Origin: Clostridia bacterium
GTDB taxonomy: Bacteria > Bacillota_A > Clostridia > TANB77 > CAG-508
Direction of reading: 5' to 3'
NCBI GenBank assembly: GCA_022792975.1
Contig: JAAWCC010000040.1
Location: forward strand, 1-7,011
DNA: 7,011 bases
Position 1 is the first letter of the stretch, and each line of letters opens with the position of its first letter. Shown here in pieces: positions 1 through 6,128 of the stretch. The notes beneath the pieces are model-generated. The model saw nothing but the letters and a program-made list of their open reading frames with translations. It had not been told where the DNA came from and did not search any database. The position numbers were made by a program, and so were the translations under genes.

Positions 1-76
1 CTATATTTATTTTTAAATATAGCCCCCATATAATACCTGTTATATATCCAACCGTCATAAATATGATTGGTCTCAT
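1..76 (-). CDS. N-terminus of a ComEC-like membrane protein (partial)
   Basis: Only the first 25 codons are visible; the gene runs off the left edge. The peptide starts MRPIIFMTVGYITGIIWG and looks like a first transmembrane helix after a short N-terminal Arg-Pro. ComEC/Rec2 DNA-uptake channel proteins often start this way (a basic-Pro pair followed by a hydrophobic segment with a G-x-x-x-G pattern), so ComEC is my best guess, by inference from a short stretch. I chose the ATG at 76 because AAAGGAA at 83-89 is well spaced from it. An in-frame ATG at 82 is almost touching that site. The ribosome binding site adjoins the stop codon of the upstream NlpC/P60 gene (13-bp gap, no terminator), so the two are probably co-transcribed. 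Another polytopic membrane protein is possible. Confidence 0.5.
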   Translation of the reverse strand, partial: MRPIIFMTVGYITGIIWGLYLKINI

Positions 77-89
77 AAACATTTCCTTT

Positions 90-1382
90 CTAGTCAATTA
101 TTCTTTTTGCTACAACAAAATAGTAGCCATCACCTGACACGTTTGATATAATAACTCCTTTTCTAGAGTTCGCTGCATGGATAAATTTTCCTCCACCAAC
201 ATATATACCTACGTGTCCTATTTTTTTACTTCCGCTGGAGTTTGAAAAACATATTATATCTCCTGCCTTCATATCAGATTTTGCAACTGTTTTTCCGTTT
301 CCGCTTTGTCCACTTGAAGTACGTGAAAGTGATATCCCAAAGTGTTTATATATATATGTTGTAAATCCTGAACAGTCAAAGCCTTTTGCTGGTGTACTTC
401 CTCCTGATACATATTTATATCCGAGATAATTTTTAGCAAAAGCTACAATATCTTCTCCTGTAACATTTTCCAATGTTACTACTTCTGTATCCTTTGTTGG
501 AGTATTATTATCCCCAGTTTTTGTTGCTTCTTTATTAGTTACTCTACTTACTCCACCTCTTGATGTTGTTTCTATGGCTTTATCTGAAATATAATCTGTT
601 GCAACATATCCTCTTACACCATTATATTCAACCTCTGCCCAGTCTTCTCCGCTTTCTATTATTATAATTTTGTCATTTCTTGAAAGTGTCTTTAATATTT
701 CTCCAGAAGAATTTGGTACTTTTCTGAAATTTACTGTTCCACCTGAAATATATCCTATTTTTTGTGATGAATTGTTATTATTATTCTCAGGCTCATTAAT
801 GTTGTTTTCTACTTGTTTTCTCTGTATATTTTCTGTTCTAACCCATCCAATTTTTGTGCCTTGTTTTATATAAGACCAGCCATTAACCTCACTTACGATT
901 TCAACTTGCTTTTCTTCTGTAATCGTATTTATTACTAATGCATTTATTACTGGTGTTATATATAATTTTTCTCCATTTTTTAGTACTAATATTGTTTCTG
1001 TTTGATTATTGCCACTTTGATTATTACTATTTTCTTGATTATTTATATTAGTATCTGTATTTTCATTTGTTTGCCTATCTTCATCCTTATTAAGATTATT
1101 ATTTACTTGGTTTGTATTTGATGCAAGTACATTTATATATTTTGCTGCTACATAACCTACATATTCTCCGGATTTTACTTTATACCATCCGTATTCTTCT
1201 TCCCCTAATATTTCTACCTTATCATTTACTGATAAAAGCGCAATAGTTGAAGAATCTGTTGAAGCCTCTTTTCTTAGTCTTAAAGTATCTGCTGTAACGA
1301 CTCCTGTTGACGCAAAACTGCATATTGCTGTTGCAAATAATGTTATAGCTGTCAATAAGGATATTACTATACTTTTTTTCAT
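90..1382 (-). CDS. Exported cell-wall hydrolase: three SH3b domains plus NlpC/P60 peptidase
   Basis: A 430-residue secreted protein, probably a peptidoglycan endopeptidase that cuts stem peptides (known of the family: gamma-D-Glu to diamino acid bonds). Residues 1-24 form a signal peptide: MKK, a hydrophobic core, and an SFA-S signal peptidase I site. Cys21 lacks a proper lipobox, so a lipoprotein is unlikely. Three bacterial SH3-like domains follow at about 27-85, 130-186 and 208-267. The third is the most typical (VNFRKVPNSSGEIL, then GYVATDYI). The spacers at 88-128 and 191-206 are rich in Asn and Gln, a common form of flexible wall linker. The NlpC/P60 domain covers about 307-430. Its nucleophile is Cys337 in FDCSGF, the general base is His390 in GHVGIYVGGG, and the third polar residue is His402 in FIHA, so it looks catalytically intact. 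The ATG at 1382 has AGGAGAT at 1388-1394. The gene has its own consensus promoter and is followed closely by the ComEC-like gene. Confidence 0.93.
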   Translation of the reverse strand: MKKSIVISLLTAITLFATAICSFASTGVVTADTLRLRKEASTDSSTIALLSVNDKVEILGEEEYGWYKVKSGEYVGYVAAKYINVLASNTNQVNNNLNKDEDRQTNENTDTNINNQENSNNQSGNNQTETILVLKNGEKLYITPVINALVINTITEEKQVEIVSEVNGWSYIKQGTKIGWVRTENIQRKQVENNINEPENNNNNSSQKIGYISGGTVNFRKVPNSSGEILKTLSRNDKIIIIESGEDWAEVEYNGVRGYVATDYISDKAIETTSRGGVSRVTNKEATKTGDNNTPTKDTEVVTLENVTGEDIVAFAKNYLGYKYVSGGSTPAKGFDCSGFTTYIYKHFGISLSRTSSGQSGNGKTVAKSDMKAGDIICFSNSSGSKKIGHVGIYVGGGKFIHAANSRKGVIISNVSGDGYYFVVAKRIID

Positions 1383-1415
1383 AAATCATCTCCTATTTTT
1401 CATCACACAAACTTT

Positions 1416-1444
1416 ATTATACACTATTTTTACAAATTTGTCAA
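1416..1444 (-). promoter_or_regulatory. Consensus sigma-A promoter of the NlpC/P60 gene
   Basis: Read on the minus strand, a perfect -35 TTGACA (1439-1444) and a perfect -10 TATAAT (1416-1421) are separated by exactly 17 bp. Transcription should start near 1408-1410, giving a short leader before the ribosome binding site at 1388-1394. The promoter sits in the 98-bp gap after the amidohydrolase gene, which has no convincing terminator of its own, so some read-through from that gene is also possible. Confidence 0.85.
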
Positions 1445-1448
1445 ATTT
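1434..1448. repeat. 15-bp palindrome covering the -35 box
   Basis: The plus strand reads AAATTTG-T-CAAATTT: perfect 7-bp arms around a single central base. It overlaps the whole -35 hexamer of the NlpC/P60 promoter, where a repressor could block RNA polymerase. The arms are AT-rich apart from one G-C pair each, so chance is a real alternative. No regulator family is identified. Confidence 0.35.
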
Positions 1449-1480
1449 TTGGCTAAAATCGGTTCTTTCTAGGAAACTCT

Positions 1481-2767
1481 TTATTCTATAATCCTATTTA
1501 TTATATCTTCACATTTGTGAAAAACTTGATATCTGTCAATACCTTCTAATTGCCTATCTTCCATCAATAGTTTACCATTTATAATTGTGTGAGAAACATT
1601 GCTCCCTTTAGCATTATATACAATATCTGCAAAAATGTTCCCTTTTGGATTTGTTATCTCTGTATTTAAATCTAATAAAATTATATCTGCTTTTTTCCCC
1701 TCCTCTATACTTCCTATCTGTTCTTCGAGTCCTAAAGCTTTTGCACCATTTATTGTTGCCATTTTTAGAACCTCGTAACTATCCATGTTTTTAACATCTT
1801 CAAATATTCCTTTTTGAAGAAGTGCAGTAAATTTCATTGTATCAAACATATCAAGATTCGAGCCACTTCCTTGTCCATCTGTTCCGAGTGCAATGTTTAT
1901 ACCTTCATCTAGCATTTTCTGTGCCTTAGCTACTCCACAGCCAAGTCTTAAATTACTTATAGGACAATGTACTACATGCATTCTCATTTTGCCTAAAGCC
2001 CTTATCTCACTCTCTGTCAATTTTACTGCATGTGCAAGTATAGTATGAGTATTTGAAAAATAGTCTTCTAATACCTCTACTGGACTATCAACTCCATAAT
2101 TCCTTCTTATATCTTCCACTTCTTTTTGATTTTCACAATAATGCATATGTATTGGAAGTTCATTCTCTTTTGCAAAACTCACCATTCTCTCTATTGTTTC
2201 TTTTCCAGTAGTATAAAGTCCATGTATTCCCACATTTAGAGTTACTAAATCATATTTATCTCTATATCTTCTGACTAGTCTCTCTAATTCCTCCATTCTT
2301 TCTTCTTGCATATTTGCCACATCGTTAACTGTTCTTGTGACTTGTAGCCTTACTCCTGTACTTAGAGCAGCCCTTATTGTATCCTCAGCCATAAAATACT
2401 GGTCATTCGCAGTTGTACATCCTGTTGATATCATTTCAATTGCAGACATCATTGACGCAAAATATATATCTTCTGATGTTAATTTGTCCTCCATTGGCCA
2501 TATTTTTTTGGTCAACCAATCCTGCAAAGTGTATCCGTCTAATGTTTCTCTAAAAATACTCATGCTCAAATGTGCATGCGCATTTATAAGTCCTGGCATG
2601 CATACTTTATCTTTTGCATCTATTATATATGTACCTGGTCTAGGAGTTACGTCCTCTCCAATTTCTGTTATTTTATCATTTTGTATATATATATCTACAT
2701 TCTCCTCATATCTTGGTCTATCTTCTGACATTGATATTAAATTACAATTTCTAATTAATATATCCAT
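1481..2767 (-). CDS. MtaD/SsnA-type amidohydrolase (probable adenosine-derivative deaminase)
   Basis: A 428-residue metal-dependent hydrolase of the amidohydrolase superfamily, the usual length for 5-methylthioadenosine/S-adenosylhomocysteine deaminases (MtaD). These cytoplasmic enzymes convert the adenine of SAH, MTA or adenosine to hypoxanthine. The N-terminal beta-rich part (about 1-57) leads into PGLINAHAH, with metal ligands His64 and His66. Further expected residues are Glu93 in the WPxE motif, His182, His209 and Glu212 in HMHYCE, His246 in AHAV and Asp297 in LGTDG. All catalytic positions are therefore present. The C-terminal GSIEEGKKADIILLD segment (351-366) is the usual return to the beta domain. 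The loop after His182 reads GLYTT where MtaD enzymes commonly have APYTC, so the substrate could be different (guanine-type or another aminohydrolase). The start ATG at 2767 has AAGGAG at 2775-2780. It is transcribed from its own promoter. Confidence 0.88.
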   Translation of the reverse strand: MDILIRNCNLISMSEDRPRYEENVDIYIQNDKITEIGEDVTPRPGTYIIDAKDKVCMPGLINAHAHLSMSIFRETLDGYTLQDWLTKKIWPMEDKLTSEDIYFASMMSAIEMISTGCTTANDQYFMAEDTIRAALSTGVRLQVTRTVNDVANMQEERMEELERLVRRYRDKYDLVTLNVGIHGLYTTGKETIERMVSFAKENELPIHMHYCENQKEVEDIRRNYGVDSPVEVLEDYFSNTHTILAHAVKLTESEIRALGKMRMHVVHCPISNLRLGCGVAKAQKMLDEGINIALGTDGQGSGSNLDMFDTMKFTALLQKGIFEDVKNMDSYEVLKMATINGAKALGLEEQIGSIEEGKKADIILLDLNTEITNPKGNIFADIVYNAKGSNVSHTIINGKLLMEDRQLEGIDRYQVFHKCEDIINRIIE

Positions 2768-2802
2768 AATTTTGCTCCTTATATAGAAGTACTTTGAACA
2801 TA

Positions 2803-2832
2803 ATTATATCCTATATTAGCCTTCCTTGTCAA
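2803..2832 (-). promoter_or_regulatory. Consensus promoter of the amidohydrolase gene
   Basis: On the minus strand TTGACA (2827-2832) and TATAAT (2803-2808) are both perfect matches, with an 18-bp spacer. The start point should lie near 2795, giving a 5' leader of under 30 nt, too short for a riboswitch. The rest of the gap to rplL (about 2833-2943) holds no open frame with a credible start and no known RNA motif that I can see. Confidence 0.85.
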
Positions 2833-2943
2833 CGAATTAAATTTAATAGCATATATAATATTAAATTGCTACTTTCAAAAACATGTAAAGGTGTTGTGCC
2901 TTCAAATATAACATTAGTTCTACATAATTAACTACTTAATATA

Positions 2944-2970
2944 TAAAAATAGAGCCTCTTTAAAGGCTCT
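2944..2970 (-). terminator. Intrinsic terminator after rplL
   Basis: On the minus strand a perfect 7-bp stem AGAGCCT / AGGCTCT (2951-2957 and 2964-2970) with a 6-nt loop is followed by A and then U5 (2945-2949). It starts 17 bp after the rplL stop and closes the ribosomal protein operon. Confidence 0.9.
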
Positions 2971-2986
2971 TGTTCTGTCTATTAAA

Positions 2987-3358
2987 TTAAACTAATTCAA
3001 CAACTGCTCCTGCTTCTGTGAATTTTGCTTTTAAATCTTCTGCTTCTTCTTTAGCAACGTTTTCTTTAACTGTCTTTGGAGCTCCATCAACTAATTCTTT
3101 AGCTTCTTTTAATCCTAATCCTGTTGCATCTCTAACAACCTTGATTACTTGGATTTTGTTTGATCCTGCATCATTTAATACTACATTGAATGAAGATTTT
3201 TCTTCAGCAGCGGCAGCTCCTGCTGCTCCTCCTGCTGCTGGTGCAGCTGCTGCAACTGCAGATACTCCATATTTTTCTTCAATTCCTTTAACTAATTCTG
3301 ATAATTCAACAACTGTTAAACTATCGATTGTTTCTAATAACTCTTCTATTTTAGCCAT
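2987..3358 (-). CDS. rplL: 50S ribosomal protein L7/L12
   Basis: A 123-residue stalk protein. Dimers bind the C-terminal helix of L10 and recruit and stimulate translational GTPases (EF-Tu, EF-G, IF2, RF3). The N-terminal dimerisation domain is at about 1-32 ([20 protein letters not shown]). The flexible hinge at about 34-52 is almost only Ala, Gly and Pro. The globular C-terminal domain at about 56-123 holds the conserved [20 protein letters not shown] segment that contacts GTPases. The length is normal. The start is set by AAAAGGAGG just upstream. It is the last gene of the operon, 98 bp after rplJ and directly before the terminator. Confidence 0.98.
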   Translation of the reverse strand: MAKIEELLETIDSLTVVELSELVKGIEEKYGVSAVAAAAPAAGGAAGAAAAEEKSSFNVVLNDAGSNKIQVIKVVRDATGLGLKEAKELVDGAPKTVKENVAKEEAEDLKAKFTEAGAVVELV

Positions 3359-3420
3359 TTTTTATTTCCTCCTTTTAATTAAGCTTCTGCTATTGACTTA
3401 GCAATTACAGATAACTTATA

Positions 3421-3440
3421 CAAAATGCTTTAACATTTTG
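3421..3440 (-). repeat. Intercistronic hairpin between rplJ and rplL
   Basis: Perfect 7-bp arms CAAAATG / CATTTTG around a 6-nt loop, 16 nt after the rplJ stop. No U tract follows on the minus strand, so it is not a terminator. An mRNA processing or stability element that raises rplL output over rplJ is possible, since the ribosome carries several L12 copies per L10, but this is inference. Confidence 0.4.
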
Positions 3441-3456
3441 CTTCCTTTCTTTGATT

Positions 3457-3963
3457 TTACGCATTAGCGCTTTCTTTTTGAATTCTAACTTGATCGATTG
3501 CAACTGCAAATTTTGAAATAGTTCCAAGTAATCCTCCAGCAAGCATTCCAATAAGTGTTTCTCTTGATGGAAGTTTTGCAAGTGTAATTATTTCTTCAGC
3601 AGTCATAACCTTTCCTTCTACGACACCACCTTTAATTTTATAAAAGTCGTGCTCTTTTGTATATTCGTAAATTGCTTTTGCAGGTTCTAAATAATCGTCT
3701 TTTCCTATTATTACAGCCGTTGGTCCTTCTACTGCTGTCTCTAAACCTTGAAGTTCACATTTTTCAAGTGCTCTTCTTGAAATATTGTTTTTGATTATTG
3801 AATATTCTGTATTTGATTTTCTCAAAGCTGCTCTTAATTTTGTTACATCTTCAACATTTATACCTCTATAATCTGCAAATAATATTAATTTTGCGTCTTT
3901 CATTTTATCCGCTAGTTTATTTACTTCTTCTTCTTTTTGTTTGATTATAGCTTGATTTGCCAT
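3457..3963 (-). CDS. rplJ: 50S ribosomal protein L10
   Basis: A 168-residue protein that anchors the L7/L12 stalk to 23S rRNA near the GTPase centre. Typical L10 segments are seen: an N-terminal alpha-rich part followed by ILFADYRGINVEDVTKLR (about 27-44), the IIKNNISRRAL basic motif (about 57-67), GPTAVIIGKDD (about 80-90), KGGVVEGKV (about 111-119) and LPSRETLIGMLAGGLLG (about 131-147). The C-terminal helix (about 148-168), which binds L7/L12 dimers, is present. The start ATG has a strong AGGAGGTG site. It lies downstream of the L10 leader and attenuator, which suggests that free L10 with L12 limits its own synthesis. Confidence 0.98.
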   Translation of the reverse strand: MANQAIIKQKEEEVNKLADKMKDAKLILFADYRGINVEDVTKLRAALRKSNTEYSIIKNNISRRALEKCELQGLETAVEGPTAVIIGKDDYLEPAKAIYEYTKEHDFYKIKGGVVEGKVMTAEEIITLAKLPSRETLIGMLAGGLLGTISKFAVAIDQVRIQKESANA

Positions 3964-4037
3964 TTTTTCACCTCCTGTTTTTATGCCAATGGGACTAAAG
4001 CTTTGACATTTGCTAATTCTTATTTAATTTATTTGTA

Positions 4038-4076
4038 AGACTGTGTCAAAATGCCCCGTCCCCTTTGACATAGTCT
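4038..4076. repeat. REP-like palindrome in the rplJ leader
   Basis: The arms pair over 12 of 13 positions: AGACT-G-TGTCAAA (4038-4050) against TTTGACA-T-AGTCT (4064-4076). The 13-nt loop ATGCCCCGTCCCC is very GC-rich in an AT-rich setting. The TGTCAAA...CCGTCCCCTTTGACA pattern resembles palindromic repeats that I recall being scattered in many Bacillota genomes, often with REP-associated (Y1) tyrosine transposases. That link is from memory and untested here. On the minus strand its left arm supplies a TTGACA, but only a weak -10 (TTAAAT, 16-bp spacing) follows. Confidence 0.55.
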
Positions 4077-4077
4077 G

Positions 4078-4138
4078 AAAAAATAAGTCTTAAGTTATTT
4101 TCTTAGAACTTCCTTATGAGGAAAATAACTTAAGACTT
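4078..4138 (-). terminator. Attenuator-type intrinsic terminator upstream of rplJ
   Basis: On the minus strand a perfect 18-bp stem (4121-4138 with 4085-4102) encloses an 18-nt loop and is followed by A and U6 (4078-4083). It lies between the L10 leader and rplJ, so it is well placed to decide whether transcription from the rpmG-rplA part continues into rplJ-rplL. The stem is AU-rich but unusually long. Segments upstream can pair with either arm: UAAGAC at 4184-4189 with the 5' arm and UAAGUUA at 4202-4208 with the 3' arm. This would permit an antiterminated state, by inference. Confidence 0.75.
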
Positions 4139-4154
4139 TTGAAATCTTGTTTTT

Positions 4155-4192
4155 TCCTCGGTAGGACTTACTTTTTGCCTACTGTCTTAGGA
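4155..4192 (-). ncRNA. L10 leader (ribosomal protein autoregulatory RNA)
   Basis: The minus-strand RNA carries CCUAAGACAGUAGG followed by CCUACCGAGGA, the hallmark of the Bacillota L10 leader family. Pairing is UCCU/AGGA outside (4189-4192 with 4155-4158) and GUAGG/CCUAC inside (4178-4182 with 4161-4165), with the conserved AAGACA and CGAG bases in the asymmetric internal loop. In this family the L10-L12 complex binds the leader as an rRNA mimic and represses rplJ-rplL. The full Rfam-type element may extend a little beyond these limits. Confidence 0.88.
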
Positions 4193-4220
4193 TAATCTAT
4201 TTAACTTAGAATTTTTTTAC

Positions 4221-4904
4221 TTATTTTTGGTCTATGAATAATCCAGGTCCCATTGTTGTTGTAATACTTACGCTTCTGATATATTGACCTTTTGCAGCTA
4301 CTGGCTTTGCTTTTATTATTGCATCCATAACTGTTGTATAGTTTTCAAGTAATTTCTCAGCTCCGAATGATACTTTTCCGAAGCCTAAGTGAATTATGTT
4401 AGTTTTGTCTAATCTATATTCAACTTTACCTGATTTTATGTCTGCAATTGCTTTTGTTACATCCATTGTAACTGTTCCTGATTTAGGGTTTGGCATTAAT
4501 CCTTTTGGTCCTAAAACTTTTCCTAGTCTTCCTACTACTCCCATCATGTCAGGTGTTGCAACGATAACGTCATATTCAAACCAATTTTCTTTTTCAATTT
4601 TTGGTATTAATTCTTCTGCTCCAACAAAATCTGCTCCTGCTGCTTTTGCTTCATCAGCTTTTGGTCCTTTGGCAAATACTAATACTCTTAGTGTTTTACC
4701 TGTACCGTTTGGAAGTACTACTGTACCTCTAACTTGTTGATCTGCGTGTTTTGAATCAACACCTAATTTTACATGAAGCTCAACTGTTTCGTCAAACTTT
4801 GTTTTTGGAAACTTTTCAATTATTTCTAAAGCTTCTTTTGCTTCATATAATTTTCCGTTTTCAATAAGCTTTGCTGCCTCTTGATATCTTTTTCCTCTTT
4901 TCAT
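4221..4904 (-). CDS. rplA: 50S ribosomal protein L1
   Basis: A 227-residue protein of normal length that forms the mobile L1 arm at the ribosomal E site and helps release deacylated tRNA. Recognisable parts are the N-terminal [10 protein letters not shown], the [25 protein letters not shown] block (about 36-60), [14 protein letters not shown] (about 67-80) and the highly conserved [21 protein letters not shown] loop region (about 125-145). The C-terminal [17 protein letters not shown] segment completes domain I. The ATG at 4904 has AAAGGAGGT. It is 70 bp after rplK. L1 often controls its own operon through an mRNA site, but I could not identify one with confidence. Confidence 0.98.
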   Translation of the reverse strand: MKRGKRYQEAAKLIENGKLYEAKEALEIIEKFPKTKFDETVELHVKLGVDSKHADQQVRGTVVLPNGTGKTLRVLVFAKGPKADEAKAAGADFVGAEELIPKIEKENWFEYDVIVATPDMMGVVGRLGKVLGPKGLMPNPKSGTVTMDVTKAIADIKSGKVEYRLDKTNIIHLGFGKVSFGAEKLLENYTTVMDAIIKAKPVAAKGQYIRSVSITTTMGPGLFIDQK

Positions 4905-4974
4905 TTTTACCTCCTTTGGTTATAACGAAGTTTTATTACTTCTCCCAAATATAATTAATTTAATGCATAGGAGC

Positions 4975-5400
4975 TTATTCAACAACTACTCCCATTGAGC
5001 GAGCTGTACCTCTAACCATACTCATTGCTGTTTCAAGTGATGCTGCATTTAAGTCTTCTAATTTTTGTTCAGCAATTTGTTTTACTTGGTCTTCAGTAAT
5101 TTTTGCAACTTTATCTTTATTTGGCTTACCAGAACCCTTTTCGATTTTGATAGCCTTTTTAATTAATACAGCTACTGGTGGAACCTTTGTTATAAATTCA
5201 AAAGATTTATCAGCATATACTGTAATAACTACTGGAATTATCATACCTGGTTGGTTAGCTGTCCTATCATTGAATTCTTTAACAAATTGCATAATGTTAA
5301 CTCCACTTGAGCCAAGTGCAGGTCCTACTGGTGGAGCTGGTGTTGCTTTTCCAGCTTCTATCTGCAACTTAATTACTGTTGCTACTTCTTTTTGTGCCAT
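4975..5400 (-). CDS. rplK: 50S ribosomal protein L11
   Basis: A 141-residue protein, exactly the usual length, which binds the 23S rRNA GTPase-associated centre with L10. The N-terminal domain carries the Pro-rich [18 protein letters not shown] motif that contacts factors and is the site of thiopeptide action. The C-terminal RNA-binding domain ends in [16 protein letters not shown] start it at the ATG at 5400 rather than the in-frame GTG at 5412, because that GTG is itself part of the ribosome binding site (AGGTAGGTG) for the ATG, and homologues begin MAxKE. It sits 40 bp after nusG. Confidence 0.97.
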   Translation of the reverse strand: MAQKEVATVIKLQIEAGKATPAPPVGPALGSSGVNIMQFVKEFNDRTANQPGMIIPVVITVYADKSFEFITKVPPVAVLIKKAIKIEKGSGKPNKDKVAKITEDQVKQIAEQKLEDLNAASLETAMSMVRGTARSMGVVVE

Positions 5401-5440
5401 TTTGTATTGCACCTACCTTTCTTTTTGATTTTCTATTTAT

Positions 5441-5974
5441 TTAGATTTTTTGAACTTGTGAGAACTCTAGTTCTGCTGGAGTTTCTCTTCCAAACATTGA
5501 AACTAGTACTTTTACTTTACCTTTTTCTTTGTTTATTTCTTGTACTACACCAATGAAGCCTTCCAATGGTCCATTTACAACCTTTACAGATTCATTTACT
5601 TCATAATCTATTTTTATAGGCATTTCTTCAAATCCCATATTTCTTATTTCTTCCTCTGTAAGTGGTATTGGATTAGTTCCTGAGCCGACAAAGCCTGTAA
5701 CTCCTCTTGTATTTCTAACTATATACCAAGTCTCGTCAGTAACTATCATTTTAATTAAAACATATCCAGGGAATACTTTTTTTAGGTTTGCTTTTCTCTT
5801 TCCGTCTTTTATTTCTATTTGTTCCTCCATTGGAACTATAATATCAAAGAAGAACTCCTCAAGCTCCCTATTTTTAACCATTTTCTCTAGGTCTGTTTTT
5901 ACTTTATTTTCATATCCTGAATAAGTATGTATAACATACCATCTTGCGACAGAATCCTCTTTTTGATGAGCCAC
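5441..5974 (-). CDS. nusG: Transcription elongation/termination factor NusG
   Basis: A 177-residue NusG. The NGN domain (about 10-118), which binds the RNA polymerase clamp, starts with the typical ARWYVIHTYSGYENKVK. It includes FPGYVLIKM (about 68-76) and the VRNTRGVTGFVG segment (about 86-97). The C-terminal KOW domain (about 125-177), which binds Rho or ribosomal S10, holds VNESVKVVNGPLEGFIGVVQ. The start is a GTG at 5974, supported by AAGGAGG at 5985-5991 with a 10-nt spacer. Its place between secE and rplK is the classic arrangement. Confidence 0.98.
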   Translation of the reverse strand: MAHQKEDSVARWYVIHTYSGYENKVKTDLEKMVKNRELEEFFFDIIVPMEEQIEIKDGKRKANLKKVFPGYVLIKMIVTDETWYIVRNTRGVTGFVGSGTNPIPLTEEEIRNMGFEEMPIKIDYEVNESVKVVNGPLEGFIGVVQEINKEKGKVKVLVSMFGRETPAELEFSQVQKI

Positions 5975-5996
5975 GGTTTTTAAACCTCCTTATATG

Positions 5997-6128
5997 CTAA
6001 TTATTATTTTCTACATTTGTCTGATCATCTGGTGTATCAGCATTATTTTCCTCTGCGGTTGGTGTTCCTTCACTGTTGTCTTCTCCACCTTCATTTTCTG
6101 CATTTTCTTCTGGTGTAGGTGTTGGTGT
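5997..6128 (-). pseudogene. Displaced acidic C-terminal tail of secE (other frame)
   Basis: In the frame one base off from secE, codons run from 6128 to a TAG at 5997-5999 and encode 43 residues starting TPTPTPEENAENEGGEDN and ending NVENNN. The stretch is rich in Glu, Asp, Asn, Thr and Pro and has no Lys or Arg. It joins naturally to the acidic SEEGENPEA that ends the intact part of SecE. Its stop lies 22 bp before the nusG start. I read it as the true end of secE, separated by a single missing base. Confidence 0.7.

Noticed and set aside
80..82. ATG at 82 as the start of the ComEC-like gene
   Set aside because: It is only two bases from the GG of the ribosome binding site; the in-frame ATG at 76 has normal spacing.
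2337..2786. 149-codon plus-strand open frame, and the other plus-strand frames at 670-873, 3018-3401, 4396-4740, 5147-5428 and 5994-6200
   Set aside because: They lie antisense to well-supported genes, have no ribosome binding sites or recognisable domains, and their composition mirrors the genes on the other strand.
2840..2867. Inverted repeat AATTTAATA / TATTAAATT upstream of the amidohydrolase promoter
   Set aside because: The 9-bp arms contain only A and T, which is readily expected by chance in this composition.
4021..4049. Secondary promoter for rplJ using TTGACA in the REP-like element
   Set aside because: The -10 candidates (TTAAAT at 16 bp, TAAATA at 17 bp) are weak, so it is mentioned only as a possibility.
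4927..4942. Small hairpin GAAGT / ACTTC in the rplK-rplA gap as an L1 binding site
   Set aside because: The stem is only 5 bp, and I cannot match the bulged two-helix L1 site with any confidence.
5401..5412. GTG at 5412 as a four-codon-longer start for rplK
   Set aside because: The GTG is part of the AGGTAGGTG ribosome binding site for the ATG at 5400, and the 141-residue form is the family length.
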